Part shown: piece by piece, positions 8,805 through 14,940 of the stretch
Numbering within the stretch: the stretch's first letter is position 1
How the letters are laid out: each line of letters opens with the position of its first letter
Assembly: GCA_947624855.1 (NCBI GenBank)
Contig: CANQMC010000002.1
Coordinates: 1-30,802 of the forward strand
Source: an uncultured Bacilli bacterium
GTDB lineage: Bacteria; Bacillota_I; Bacilli_A; RF39; UBA660
Direction of reading: 5' to 3'
DNA: 30,802 nucleotides
The notes under the pieces: generated by a model
The model's database searches: none
The model's input: only the letters and a program-made list of their open reading frames with translations
Told to the model about the DNA's origin: nothing
Made by a program: the position numbers and the translations under genes

Positions 8805-9859
8805 TATTTATTAAAAAATTAAATTTAGCCATTTTATTTGGAAGTTCAACTAACGAACATGAAATATCCGTAATTTCAGGCGCGGCAATTATTAAAAATT
8901 TAGATAAAGAAAAATATAATATAACACCTATATATATGGATAAAGAAAATAATTTTTATAATTGGTTAGAAGATATTAATCAAATTAAACCTTTAAAAGT
9001 CGGTATATTACCAACTAATATAACTAAAATATTAGATCCTTTTAGTTATTTAAAAACATTTGATTTAGTATTTATAATGATTCATGGTAAAAATGGAGAA
9101 GATGGTTTACTTAGTAGTATTTTTGATTTTTTAAATATAAAATATGTTGGTAATAAAACAACTCCTAGTATTATTACTATGAATAAAGTATATACTAAAA
9201 TATTATTAGAAGCCAATAATATTAAAACTTCTAAATATTTAACTTTTACTAAATATAATGATAAATATTTATATTTAGATCAAGAATATTCTTATTCTGA
9301 ATTAATGGAAATTATAAATAAAACTTTAAAATATCCTTTATTTATTAAACCATCCAACAGTGGTTCTTCTTTAGGTATTACTAAAATAAAAGATTTTAAA
9401 GATTTAGATAATGCTCTTAATATTGCCTTAGAAATAGATAATCAAATTTTAATTGAAGAAGAAATAATAGGTCATGAAGTAGAATGTGGTATTTTAGAAA
9501 AAGATAATCAAATTATTGCTTCAGTTATTGGAGAAGTAAAATCAGCTTCTGAATTTTATAGTTTTGATGCTAAATATACTAATGCCGCTAGTAAAACTAT
9601 TATTCCGGCCCAAATACCCGAAAATATATCAAATGAAGTAAGAAAAACTGCCATTAAAGCTTTTAAAATCCTAAATTGTCATGGTTATAGTAGATGTGAT
9701 TTTTTTATCACTCCAAAAAACGAAATTATTTTAAATGAAATAAATACTATTCCAGGATTTACAGAAATTAGTATGTATCCTAAATTATTTGAAGCTAGTA
9801 ATATTCCATATAAAACTCTTTTAGATACTATAATAAATGAAGCTTTAAAAGAAAAATAA
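8801..9859 (+). CDS. ddl: D-alanine--D-alanine ligase
   Basis: This ATP-grasp enzyme makes D-Ala-D-Ala for MurF. Visible motifs are the N-terminal EHEISVISG (19-27), MIHGKNGEDG (about 93-102), the ATP-binding KPSNSGSSLG (183-192) and the catalytic/metal end LNEINTIPGFT (311-321). The length of 352 is normal. The ATG at 8801 overlaps the murF stop. GGGGA abuts it, so re-initiation through the overlap is more likely than an independent ribosome site. A few N-terminal residues could be wrong because the stretch before LAILFGSS contains no other ATG. Confidence 0.95.
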   Translation: MIFIKKLNLAILFGSSTNEHEISVISGAAIIKNLDKEKYNITPIYMDKENNFYNWLEDINQIKPLKVGILPTNITKILDPFSYLKTFDLVFIMIHGKNGEDGLLSSIFDFLNIKYVGNKTTPSIITMNKVYTKILLEANNIKTSKYLTFTKYNDKYLYLDQEYSYSELMEIINKTLKYPLFIKPSNSGSSLGITKIKDFKDLDNALNIALEIDNQILIEEEIIGHEVECGILEKDNQIIASVIGEVKSASEFYSFDAKYTNAASKTIIPAQIPENISNEVRKTAIKAFKILNCHGYSRCDFFITPKNEIILNEINTIPGFTEISMYPKLFEASNIPYKTLLDTIINEALKEK

Positions 9860-9870
9860 TTTCTTTTTTT
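9848..9870 (+). terminator. Terminator of murF-ddl
   Basis: AAAGAAA (9848-9854), loop, TTTCTTT (9860-9866), then more T. The hairpin overlaps the ddl stop codon. The stem is weak because it is A-T rich. Confidence 0.5.
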
Positions 9871-9929
9871 TATGCAAAAAATGTCGTATTTTGTCGAACG
9901 ATTTTTCTTGTCAAAATAAAAAAATAAGT

Positions 9930-10014
9930 GTAAAATAAAAAGCGTAGTTCTGAATTCTACACTCAAAAAATCTTAATAAATTAGTTACATAAACCTCATC
10001 TAATTCAGAACTAC
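9930..10014 (-). terminator. Perfect 13-bp inverted repeat after the small minus-strand gene, probable terminator
   Basis: GTAGTTCTGAATT (9944-9956) is exactly inverted at 10002-10014, with a 45-base loop. The right arm ends next to the stop codon of the gene at 10015-10116. On the minus strand the hairpin is followed by GC and then TTTTTATTTT, the layout of a terminator. The loop is unusually large and the stem is GC-richer than its surroundings, so a small structured RNA or an inverted-repeat element is an alternative. Confidence 0.55.
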
Positions 10015-10116
10015 TTATCTAGAAGCTAAAGCATATGAAACAACGGTAGCAACAACACTACCAACCATTGCTAAAATCATACACCAAGCAAATATTTTTC
10101 TTGCTTTTTTATTCAT
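10015..10116 (-). CDS. 33-residue single-pass membrane peptide (Prli42/DUF4044-like pattern)
   Basis: The frame encodes 33 residues: a short basic head (MNKKARK), then one hydrophobic helix (IFAWCMILAMVGSVVATVVS) and a short tail (YALASR). GGTGAT precedes the ATG by a few bases. The basic head plus an 'I.LAMVGS...' membrane helix resembles the tiny DUF4044/Prli42-type proteins of Bacillota. Prli42 in Listeria tethers the stressosome to the membrane. This is pattern recall, not a search. It lies on the minus strand inside an otherwise plus-strand block, with its own inverted-repeat terminator, and TTGAAA-17-TAAATT upstream (10136-10164) is a weak promoter candidate. Confidence 0.6.
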   Translation of the reverse strand: MNKKARKIFAWCMILAMVGSVVATVVSYALASR

Positions 10117-10184
10117 ATTAATCACCACTACCAATAATTTAACATATTTTTAGATATTTTTCAATATACTTTAATGGTGTTATT

Positions 10185-10763
10185 ATGAATAATTTAAGGA
10201 CAAGCCCTATATTTAAAAAAAAATATGTAAAAATATTTAGTTTTATCTATTTAATTAGTCTTATTATTAGTTTTATTTTATATTCTAAACTAAATAATCC
10301 AACTATTTTAGATAATATTAAAAATATTACACAATATTTAAATACTAATCATATTAATTTTATTTTTAATCATTTAATAATCATAAGTATTTTTTTAATT
10401 AGTTCTATTTTTTTAATAGGAATCATTATCTTTCCTCTATATTTTTTATTTGAACTTATAACTATTAATTTTAATTTAATTGTCTTATTTAATATTTATA
10501 AATTAAAAGGTCTTATTTTTGGTTTTATTTATACTTTTTTAACTAAATTTATTTATTTAATATTTATTTTATTAATATATAAAAAGCTTATTAAAATATT
10601 AAAACAATTTATAAGTAAAAATTCTTCAGATTCATTAACTATATTTTTAAAAAAGAATATAATATCTATATTTATTTATCTAATAATTATTTTTTTAAAT
10701 GATTTACTGATCTATTTATTTTTAACTAAAATACTTAGCAAACTTCTCTTTATCATAACTTAA
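10185..10763 (+). CDS. Polytopic membrane protein, SpoIIM-like topology
   Basis: The protein has 192 residues, very rich in Ile/Leu/Phe, with about five membrane helices (near 17-35, 64-88, 92-105, 110-133 and 160-188). An Asn-rich outer loop follows the first helix, and a basic cytoplasmic stretch (YKKLIKILKQFISKN) precedes the last. Size and helix order resemble SpoIIM (about 214 residues), a membrane component of the engulfment machinery. Sequence identity looks low, and extreme hydrophobicity makes chance resemblance easy. No other sporulation gene is in the window. A weak TATACT (10164-10169) and GGTGTT precede the ATG. Treat the function as unknown. Confidence 0.55.
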   Translation: MNNLRTSPIFKKKYVKIFSFIYLISLIISFILYSKLNNPTILDNIKNITQYLNTNHINFIFNHLIIISIFLISSIFLIGIIIFPLYFLFELITINFNLIVLFNIYKLKGLIFGFIYTFLTKFIYLIFILLIYKKLIKILKQFISKNSSDSLTIFLKKNIISIFIYLIIIFLNDLLIYLFLTKILSKLLFIIT

Positions 10764-10768
10764 GTTTA

Positions 10769-10777
10769 TGTTATAAT
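10769..10777 (+). promoter_or_regulatory. Extended -10 promoter of mnmA
   Basis: TGTTATAAT is a perfect extended -10, only 16 bases before the mnmA ATG. The predicted 5' leader is about 10 bases. Confidence 0.55.
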
Positions 10778-10793
10778 ATTTTTGTGATGTTTT

Positions 10794-11897
10794 ATGAAAA
10801 AAGTTATTGTCGGTATAAGCGGGGGAGTAGATAGTGCTGTAGCCGCTTTATTATTAAAAAAAGAGGGTTATGAAGTAGAAGGATTATTTATGCGTAATTG
10901 GGATTCTACCTTAAATAATGATACTTTAGGTAATCCTAATTTTAATGAAAATATATGTCCTCAAGAACAAGATTATAATGATGCTTTAGAAGCTTGCAAA
11001 ATTATTGGTATTAAACTCCATCGCGTGGATTTTATTAAAGAATATTGGGATTATGTATTTACTTATTTTTTAGAAGAATTAAAAAAAGGGCGCACACCTA
11101 ATCCTGATTTATTATGCAATAAATTTATTAAATTTGATTTATTTAAAAAAGAAGCTTATCGTTTAGGTGCCAATTATATTGCTACTGGTCATTATGCTAA
11201 AATTATTGATGGTTCACTTTATTGTGCTAAAGATCAAAATAAAGATCAAACTTATTTTTTAGCCGATATTACCAAAGAGCAACTCCAAAATGTTTTATTT
11301 CCCTTAGGCGATTACACTAAAGATGAAGTAAGAGCAATTGCTAAAGAAAATAATTTAAATGTTGCTACTAAAAAAGATTCAACTGGTATTTGTTTTATTG
11401 GCGAGCGGCATTATCAAGAATTTATTAAAAATTATTTAAAACCTAATCCCGGTGACATCATAAATGTAGTTACTAAAAAAGTAATTGGAAAACATACAGG
11501 TCTTATGAATTATACAATTGGTCAAAGACGTAATGTTGGTTTAAAAGGGGATACTTTAAGACATTATGTCTGTGGTAAAGATGTAGCTAAAAATATTTTA
11601 TATGTAGCCTATGGTGACAGTGAATACCTCTACAGTGATGCTTGCACCCTTGATAATATTAATCTATTAGAAGATTTACCTCATAATTTAACGGCTAAAT
11701 TCCGTTATAGAAGTGAAGCTATTCCAATTGAAATTGAATATATAAAAGAAAATGAAATAAAAATAAAATATCCAAGTAAAGCTAAGGCTGTAACACCTGG
11801 ACAAGCTTGTGTCTTTTATGATAATAATAAGTGTTTGGGTTGTGGTTTTATCAAAGATATATATAAAAATAATGAAAAACTTTGGTATTTATCTTAA
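10794..11897 (+). CDS. mnmA: tRNA-specific 2-thiouridylase
   Basis: MnmA thiolates U34 of tRNA-Lys/Glu/Gln using ATP and a persulfide sulfur relay. The PP-loop SGGVDS is at residues 9-14. The two catalytic cysteines are at C108 (NPDLLCNKFIKF) and C200 (DSTGICFIGER). The DQTYFL motif (151-156) and the C-terminal beta-barrel (about 285-367, with PGQACVFY) are present. The 367 residues match the family. Only GTGATG lies between the -10 and the ATG, so translation may be weakly SD-driven or nearly leaderless. Sulfur would come from a cysteine desulfurase; SufS at 26727 is the only one visible. Confidence 0.95.
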   Translation: MKKVIVGISGGVDSAVAALLLKKEGYEVEGLFMRNWDSTLNNDTLGNPNFNENICPQEQDYNDALEACKIIGIKLHRVDFIKEYWDYVFTYFLEELKKGRTPNPDLLCNKFIKFDLFKKEAYRLGANYIATGHYAKIIDGSLYCAKDQNKDQTYFLADITKEQLQNVLFPLGDYTKDEVRAIAKENNLNVATKKDSTGICFIGERHYQEFIKNYLKPNPGDIINVVTKKVIGKHTGLMNYTIGQRRNVGLKGDTLRHYVCGKDVAKNILYVAYGDSEYLYSDACTLDNINLLEDLPHNLTAKFRYRSEAIPIEIEYIKENEIKIKYPSKAKAVTPGQACVFYDNNKCLGCGFIKDIYKNNEKLWYLS

Positions 11898-11914
11898 ACA
11901 TTTAATTAACTTCT

Positions 11915-11946
11915 ACTTGACACAATAGTGTTAAGTAATTTATAAT
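11915..11946 (+). promoter_or_regulatory. Promoter with overlapping palindromic operator upstream of the HTH gene
   Basis: TTGACA (11917-11922), an 18-base spacer and TATAAT (11941-11946). A near-perfect dyad covers the -35 and spacer: ACTTGACAC (11915-11923), loop AATA, GTGTTAAGT (11928-11936), with one mismatch in nine pairs. A repressor bound there would block RNA polymerase. The adjacent HTH protein is the obvious candidate. Confidence 0.65.
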
Positions 11947-11976
11947 AAAAATGTAAAAAGTAAAAGGAGAGTATTT

Positions 11977-12753
11977 ATGAACAGTTTATCTGAATTATTA
12001 CAAGAATTAGGAATATCTAAAGTAAGACTAGCAAAATACTTAAATGTATCTCGGCAAATGGTTTATAATTATTTAGAATTAGAATCCTTAAACAAATGGC
12101 CTAAAGAAAAAAAGATTTTGCTTTTAAAACTATTAGATATTGATGATGGTGAAGAGGGGACAATAAAAGGCATTAAATTAACTACTGATTATTTAATGGC
12201 CGTAGAAAATCGCTTAAATCAAGGAGTAAAAAGTTCTAGTGATATGGATAATTACTTTGATATGAAAGGTTTAACTAAAGAAGAGCAAACATTAATTGCC
12301 GATATCACATATTTAGTTAAAGAAAAACTATTAGATGAAGAAAATAAAACTAAAAATTATAAAGCAATTACTTATTTATATCACATGTTACAATCAATTG
12401 ATAATGTTCCAGAAATTAAGTATATTTTAGGCTATATGTCTAAAACAACTGGTTTTATTAGCCCTGATGAATATGCCTTTGATGAAGAACATCAATTCAT
12501 CTTCGAAGGAATCTTATATTCTGCTTTAACTCTTTATAACAATGGGGGAGCAAGCAAAAGTAAATTAGCCACAAGTCACAAAAAATTTGTTGAAGAAATA
12601 GAACAAAAAAATGAAGAAAAATTAAGCCGTACTCAACAATTAAATACAATTAAAATTCAAGCATTAAGAGAATTAGGTTACAATCAAATAAATGAACAAA
12701 ATGCTGCTGAAGTATTTGAAAAAATCGCCGAAATTCAATCTAGAAAGGTTTAA
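11977..12753 (+). CDS. HTH (XRE-type) DNA-binding protein
   Basis: The N-terminal helix-turn-helix is clear (residues about 12-33, GISKVRLAKYLNVSRQMVYN). A predicted all-helical region of about 200 residues follows that I do not recognise. It ends in a charged coiled-coil-like tail (VEEIEQKNEEKLSRTQQLNT and beyond). AAAAGGAGAG lies before the ATG. The stop is followed after one base by the next ATG, so the pair is coupled. The palindrome over its own -35 suggests autoregulation (inference). The long C-terminal part may be an oligomerisation or sensing domain. No recombinase or toxin partner accompanies it, so a phage-repressor reading has no support. Confidence 0.75.
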   Translation: MNSLSELLQELGISKVRLAKYLNVSRQMVYNYLELESLNKWPKEKKILLLKLLDIDDGEEGTIKGIKLTTDYLMAVENRLNQGVKSSSDMDNYFDMKGLTKEEQTLIADITYLVKEKLLDEENKTKNYKAITYLYHMLQSIDNVPEIKYILGYMSKTTGFISPDEYAFDEEHQFIFEGILYSALTLYNNGGASKSKLATSHKKFVEEIEQKNEEKLSRTQQLNTIKIQALRELGYNQINEQNAAEVFEKIAEIQSRKV

Positions 12754-12754
12754 C

Positions 12755-13558
12755 ATGAAAAAGCAGTTTAAAAATATCATACCAATTATCATTGTAATTA
12801 TTATTGGTTTAATTATTCTTGCAACATTTTTATTAAGTGATAAAGATCTAGACATTAACAGTAGTAAAATAACTGAATTATATAGCTATCTTGGAGAAAC
12901 TGATATATATCACTGTGGAGGTTTAAATACGTATAAAAATGAAGCAATCACCTTAGATAATATCAAAAATGAAGATGCTCTTTGTATGGCTTATTATCAA
13001 GTTAAAAACTCTAAAGAGGAAACCAAAAAAGCTACAAATACTAATGTAAACGATAATAAAACATGCAAAATAGGGAAGAGTACTACTTTACTTGCCGATG
13101 AAAAAACTCAAAAATGTACATATAAAACATTTACCAAAAAAGATTTAAATGATGCTTATAATAATTTATACAATCAAGATATTAAAAATTATGAAAAAAT
13201 GTTTTATATATCTGAAGAAGAAGCTTGTTATTTAGAAGGGGAGACATATTACTGTGGAACCTCTGAAACATATACTTATTATTTAAGTCCAAATGCTACT
13301 ATATATCGAGCAATAACTAAAGCAAAAGAACAATTAAATGGTGATATTGTTATTTATGATTATTTTTTAAGAGTATCTGAAGATAATAAATGCTATAAAA
13401 CAAATGATCAAGATAACGAAAATACTGATTGCACTAAAGCCTTAGCTAAAACTAAAAAAGTAACTAAAGAATTACTTTTAGATAATGGAACTATGTATAA
13501 ACATATATTTCACAAAACCCCTTCTGGTTATGCATGGATTAAAAGTGAGCAAAAATAA
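12755..13558 (+). CDS. Membrane-anchored Cys-rich extracytoplasmic protein, unknown function
   Basis: I do not recognise the family. The start is the ATG at 12755, behind AGAAAGG, rather than an upstream ATG at 12692 inside the HTH gene. This gives 267 residues. A hydrophobic anchor (about 7-27, NIIPIIIVIIIGLIILATFL) follows a basic start, and the rest is polar and presumably outside. Eight cysteines occur as spaced singles (HCGG, LCMA, TCKIG, KCTY, ACYL, YCGT, KCYK, DCTK), an even number compatible with disulfides. Only one base separates it from the HTH gene and a terminator overlaps its stop, so the two form a bicistronic unit. A regulator plus exported-protein pair is plausible, but no signal or ligand is evident. 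Confidence 0.75.
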   Translation: MKKQFKNIIPIIIVIIIGLIILATFLLSDKDLDINSSKITELYSYLGETDIYHCGGLNTYKNEAITLDNIKNEDALCMAYYQVKNSKEETKKATNTNVNDNKTCKIGKSTTLLADEKTQKCTYKTFTKKDLNDAYNNLYNQDIKNYEKMFYISEEEACYLEGETYYCGTSETYTYYLSPNATIYRAITKAKEQLNGDIVIYDYFLRVSEDNKCYKTNDQDNENTDCTKALAKTKKVTKELLLDNGTMYKHIFHKTPSGYAWIKSEQK

Positions 13559-13570
13559 TTTGCTCTTTTT
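13547..13570 (+). terminator. Terminator of the HTH/Cys-rich operon
   Basis: GAGCAAA (13547-13553), loop AATAA, TTTGCTC (13559-13565), then TTTTT. The loop contains the stop codon. Confidence 0.85.
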
Positions 13571-13590
13571 AATTTCTATAATTATTTATT

Positions 13591-13732
13591 ATAACCTTAT
13601 TTAAATATTAAATATGATATATACGCGTGTATTAACCTTATTTAATTATATAATAAGGTTATAAATATTACCAAAATTAATTTAAAAATTTGCTAATTAA
13701 AATTTAATTTTTTAAATTTAAAATTAACCTTA
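13591..13732 (+). repeat. Four copies of an AACCTTA word, two forming a perfect 10-bp hairpin
   Basis: In the gene-free 13571-13892 spacer, TAACCTTATTTAA occurs at about 13592-13604 and 13633-13645. TAACCTTATT (13633-13642) is inverted at 13652-13661 (AATAAGGTTA) with a 9-base loop. A further TAACCTTA lies at 13725-13732. The remainder of the spacer is almost pure A/T, with TATATCTA-type tracts, and contains the dif-like site. No open frame of note is present. Confidence 0.5.
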
Positions 13733-13834
13733 CATGTAATATATCTATATATCTATTAGATATTACAATAATTATTTTATATTAATTTAATTATTAAATA
13801 TATATCTAATTTTATTATTTCTTTTCAAAATCAT

Positions 13835-13862
13835 ATTTCGCAAAATGTATATTATGTTAACT
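13835..13862 (+). other. dif-like chromosome dimer resolution site
   Basis: The site consists of a left arm ATTTCGCAAAA (13835-13845), a central TGTATA (13846-13851) and a right arm TTATGTTAACT (13852-13862). Against the E. coli dif I remember (GGTGCGCATAA / TGTATA / TTATGTTAAAT) it matches 23 of 28, including the whole centre and 10 of 11 in the XerD arm. Against the B. subtilis dif (ACTTCCTAGAA / TATATA / TTATGTAAACT) it matches 22 of 28. The arms are imperfect inverted repeats (7 of 11), as in real dif sites. A Xer recombinase gene starts 2 kb away (its 3' end is 1.05 kb away), and gene polarity in the window converges here. Confidence 0.8.
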
Positions 13863-13892
13863 TTAGTTTTGAAAATGATTTATAATTGCCTT

Positions 13893-14645
13893 TTATAATA
13901 AGAAATAATTAATTAAAATAAGAATAAACCCTAAGCCAAAACCTAATTTTAAATATTTATTTAATTTATATTTTAAAGCTTTAGGTAAAATAACTTCAAT
14001 AGCTAAAGTAATCATTATTCCCCCTACTAAAATTAATATAATACTTATTAAACTATTAGTAATATATTTACTTAAAAACAAATAAGCTATTATTGCCCCA
14101 ATAGGTTCAACAATACCAGATAATAAGCTTTTTTTTAAAGCTTCTTTTTTTGAATTAGTAGCATAATAAATTGGTACAGCTATACTAATTCCCTCAGGAA
14201 TATTATGAAGAGTTATAGCAATCGCAAGTTTAATACCAATCGTAATATCATTATAAGAACTCATAAATGTTGCTATACCTTCAGGAAAATTATGAATAAT
14301 TAAAACGATCATATTAAGAATACCTAATTTATATAAATCGCTTTTAGCTTCAACTTTTAACATTATTTTATTTAAAAATTTAATTAAAAAAATTCCTAAA
14401 ATAAAGAAAATAAATGCATAAACAATACCTTTATTTATTCCATAATGTTGAAGTAAAACTAAACTAGAAGATGGAATTAAATCAGTTATACTAATACCAA
14501 TCATTATAGCTGCTGAAAAAGCTAAAGAAACAACAATAAATTTTTCAATATTTTTTTCTTTAAAATGCATAAAGATAACTAAAGCCCCTAATACAGTAGC
14601 TAATCCCGCAATGGTAGATACTAACAAAGGTCCAATTATTTCCAT
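13893..14645 (-). CDS. ZIP-family metal transporter (ZupT-like)
   Basis: This is a divalent-metal (probably Zn) importer of the cytoplasmic membrane. The 250 residues form about eight helices. Both metal-binding signatures are intact: HNFPEG (118-123) in helix IV and HNIPEG (147-152) in helix V. The length fits bacterial ZupT, and the His-rich cytoplasmic loop of eukaryotic ZIPs is absent. The start follows AGGGGTGATT at good spacing. A -10 (minus-strand TATAAT, 14669-14674) shares an overlapping palindrome with the divergent gene at 14715. No clear Zur/Fur box was found. Confidence 0.9.
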   Translation of the reverse strand: MEIIGPLLVSTIAGLATVLGALVIFMHFKEKNIEKFIVVSLAFSAAIMIGISITDLIPSSSLVLLQHYGINKGIVYAFIFFILGIFLIKFLNKIMLKVEAKSDLYKLGILNMIVLIIHNFPEGIATFMSSYNDITIGIKLAIAITLHNIPEGISIAVPIYYATNSKKEALKKSLLSGIVEPIGAIIAYLFLSKYITNSLISIILILVGGIMITLAIEVILPKALKYKLNKYLKLGFGLGFILILINYFLL

Positions 14646-14668
14646 CTAATCACCCCTAAATTATATGA

Positions 14669-14676
14669 ATTATAAT
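14669..14676. promoter_or_regulatory. Overlapping divergent -10 elements
   Basis: ATTATAAT reads TATAAT on the plus strand at 14671-14676 and TATAAT on the minus strand at 14669-14674. It serves the Ser/Arg-repeat gene (plus) and the ZIP gene (minus), which could compete for polymerase. Confidence 0.45.
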
Positions 14677-14714
14677 AAATATTTAAACCATAATAATAGT
14701 GGGAGGTAAAGATT

Positions 14715-14876
14715 ATGAGAAGTCAAAATGAAAACAGCAGAAGTTCTAGAAATAACAGCAACAATTGCAGTAGAAGTTCTAGAGAAAATTCTAGAAGTTC
14801 AAGAGATTGCAGAAGTTCTAGAAATGAAAAAAATGAAAGAAATAGTTCTAGCTCAAGATCTAATTCAAATCGTTAA
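14715..14876 (+). CDS. 53-residue Ser/Arg/Asn-repeat protein
   Basis: This short frame is preceded by a very strong GGGAGGT (14701-14707), 7 bases from the ATG, and is followed by a good terminator. Its 53 residues are almost entirely Ser, Arg, Asn and Glu, built on repeats of SRSSR followed by N, E or D (SRSSRN, SRSSRE, SRSSRD, RSSRNE), with two cysteines. The DNA carries AGAAGTTCTAGA three times. I recognise no family. It is expected to be disordered and strongly basic, so nucleic-acid or polyanion binding, or a coat/matrix component, would be guesses. It lies divergent to the ZIP gene and convergent with xerD. Confidence 0.7.
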   Translation: MRSQNENSRSSRNNSNNCSRSSRENSRSSRDCRSSRNEKNERNSSSSRSNSNR

Positions 14877-14906
14877 TTAGATTAATAAATTAAACTAGAA
14901 TTAAAT

Positions 14907-14940
14907 AAAGAGTCAATTATCTATTTGACTCTTTTTCTTT
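14907..14940. terminator. Bidirectional terminator between the Ser/Arg gene and xerD
   Basis: AAAGAGTCAA (14907-14916) pairs perfectly with TTGACTCTTT (14925-14934) across 8 bases, with T runs on both strands. It overlaps the xerD stop codon. Confidence 0.85.

Noticed and set aside
8795..8825. TGA read as Trp (Mollicutes code 4), which would extend murF by a few codons
   Set aside because: The TGA lies in an ATGA overlap with a well-conserved ddl, Trp is encoded by TGG throughout, and no gene needs TGA read-through.
12692..12754. Start of the Cys-rich protein inside the HTH gene
   Set aside because: No ribosome site at 12692. AGAAAGG precedes the ATG at 12755, which is followed directly by a membrane anchor.
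13571..13834. CRISPR array or iteron origin in the AT-rich spacer
   Set aside because: The AACCTTA words are few, unevenly spaced and partly inverted; there are no regular spacers, cas genes or replication initiator nearby.
13866..13880. Fur/Zur-like half-palindrome (GAAAATGATT) near the ZIP gene
   Set aside because: It lies at the 3' end of the gene, not at its promoter, and lacks the second half-site.
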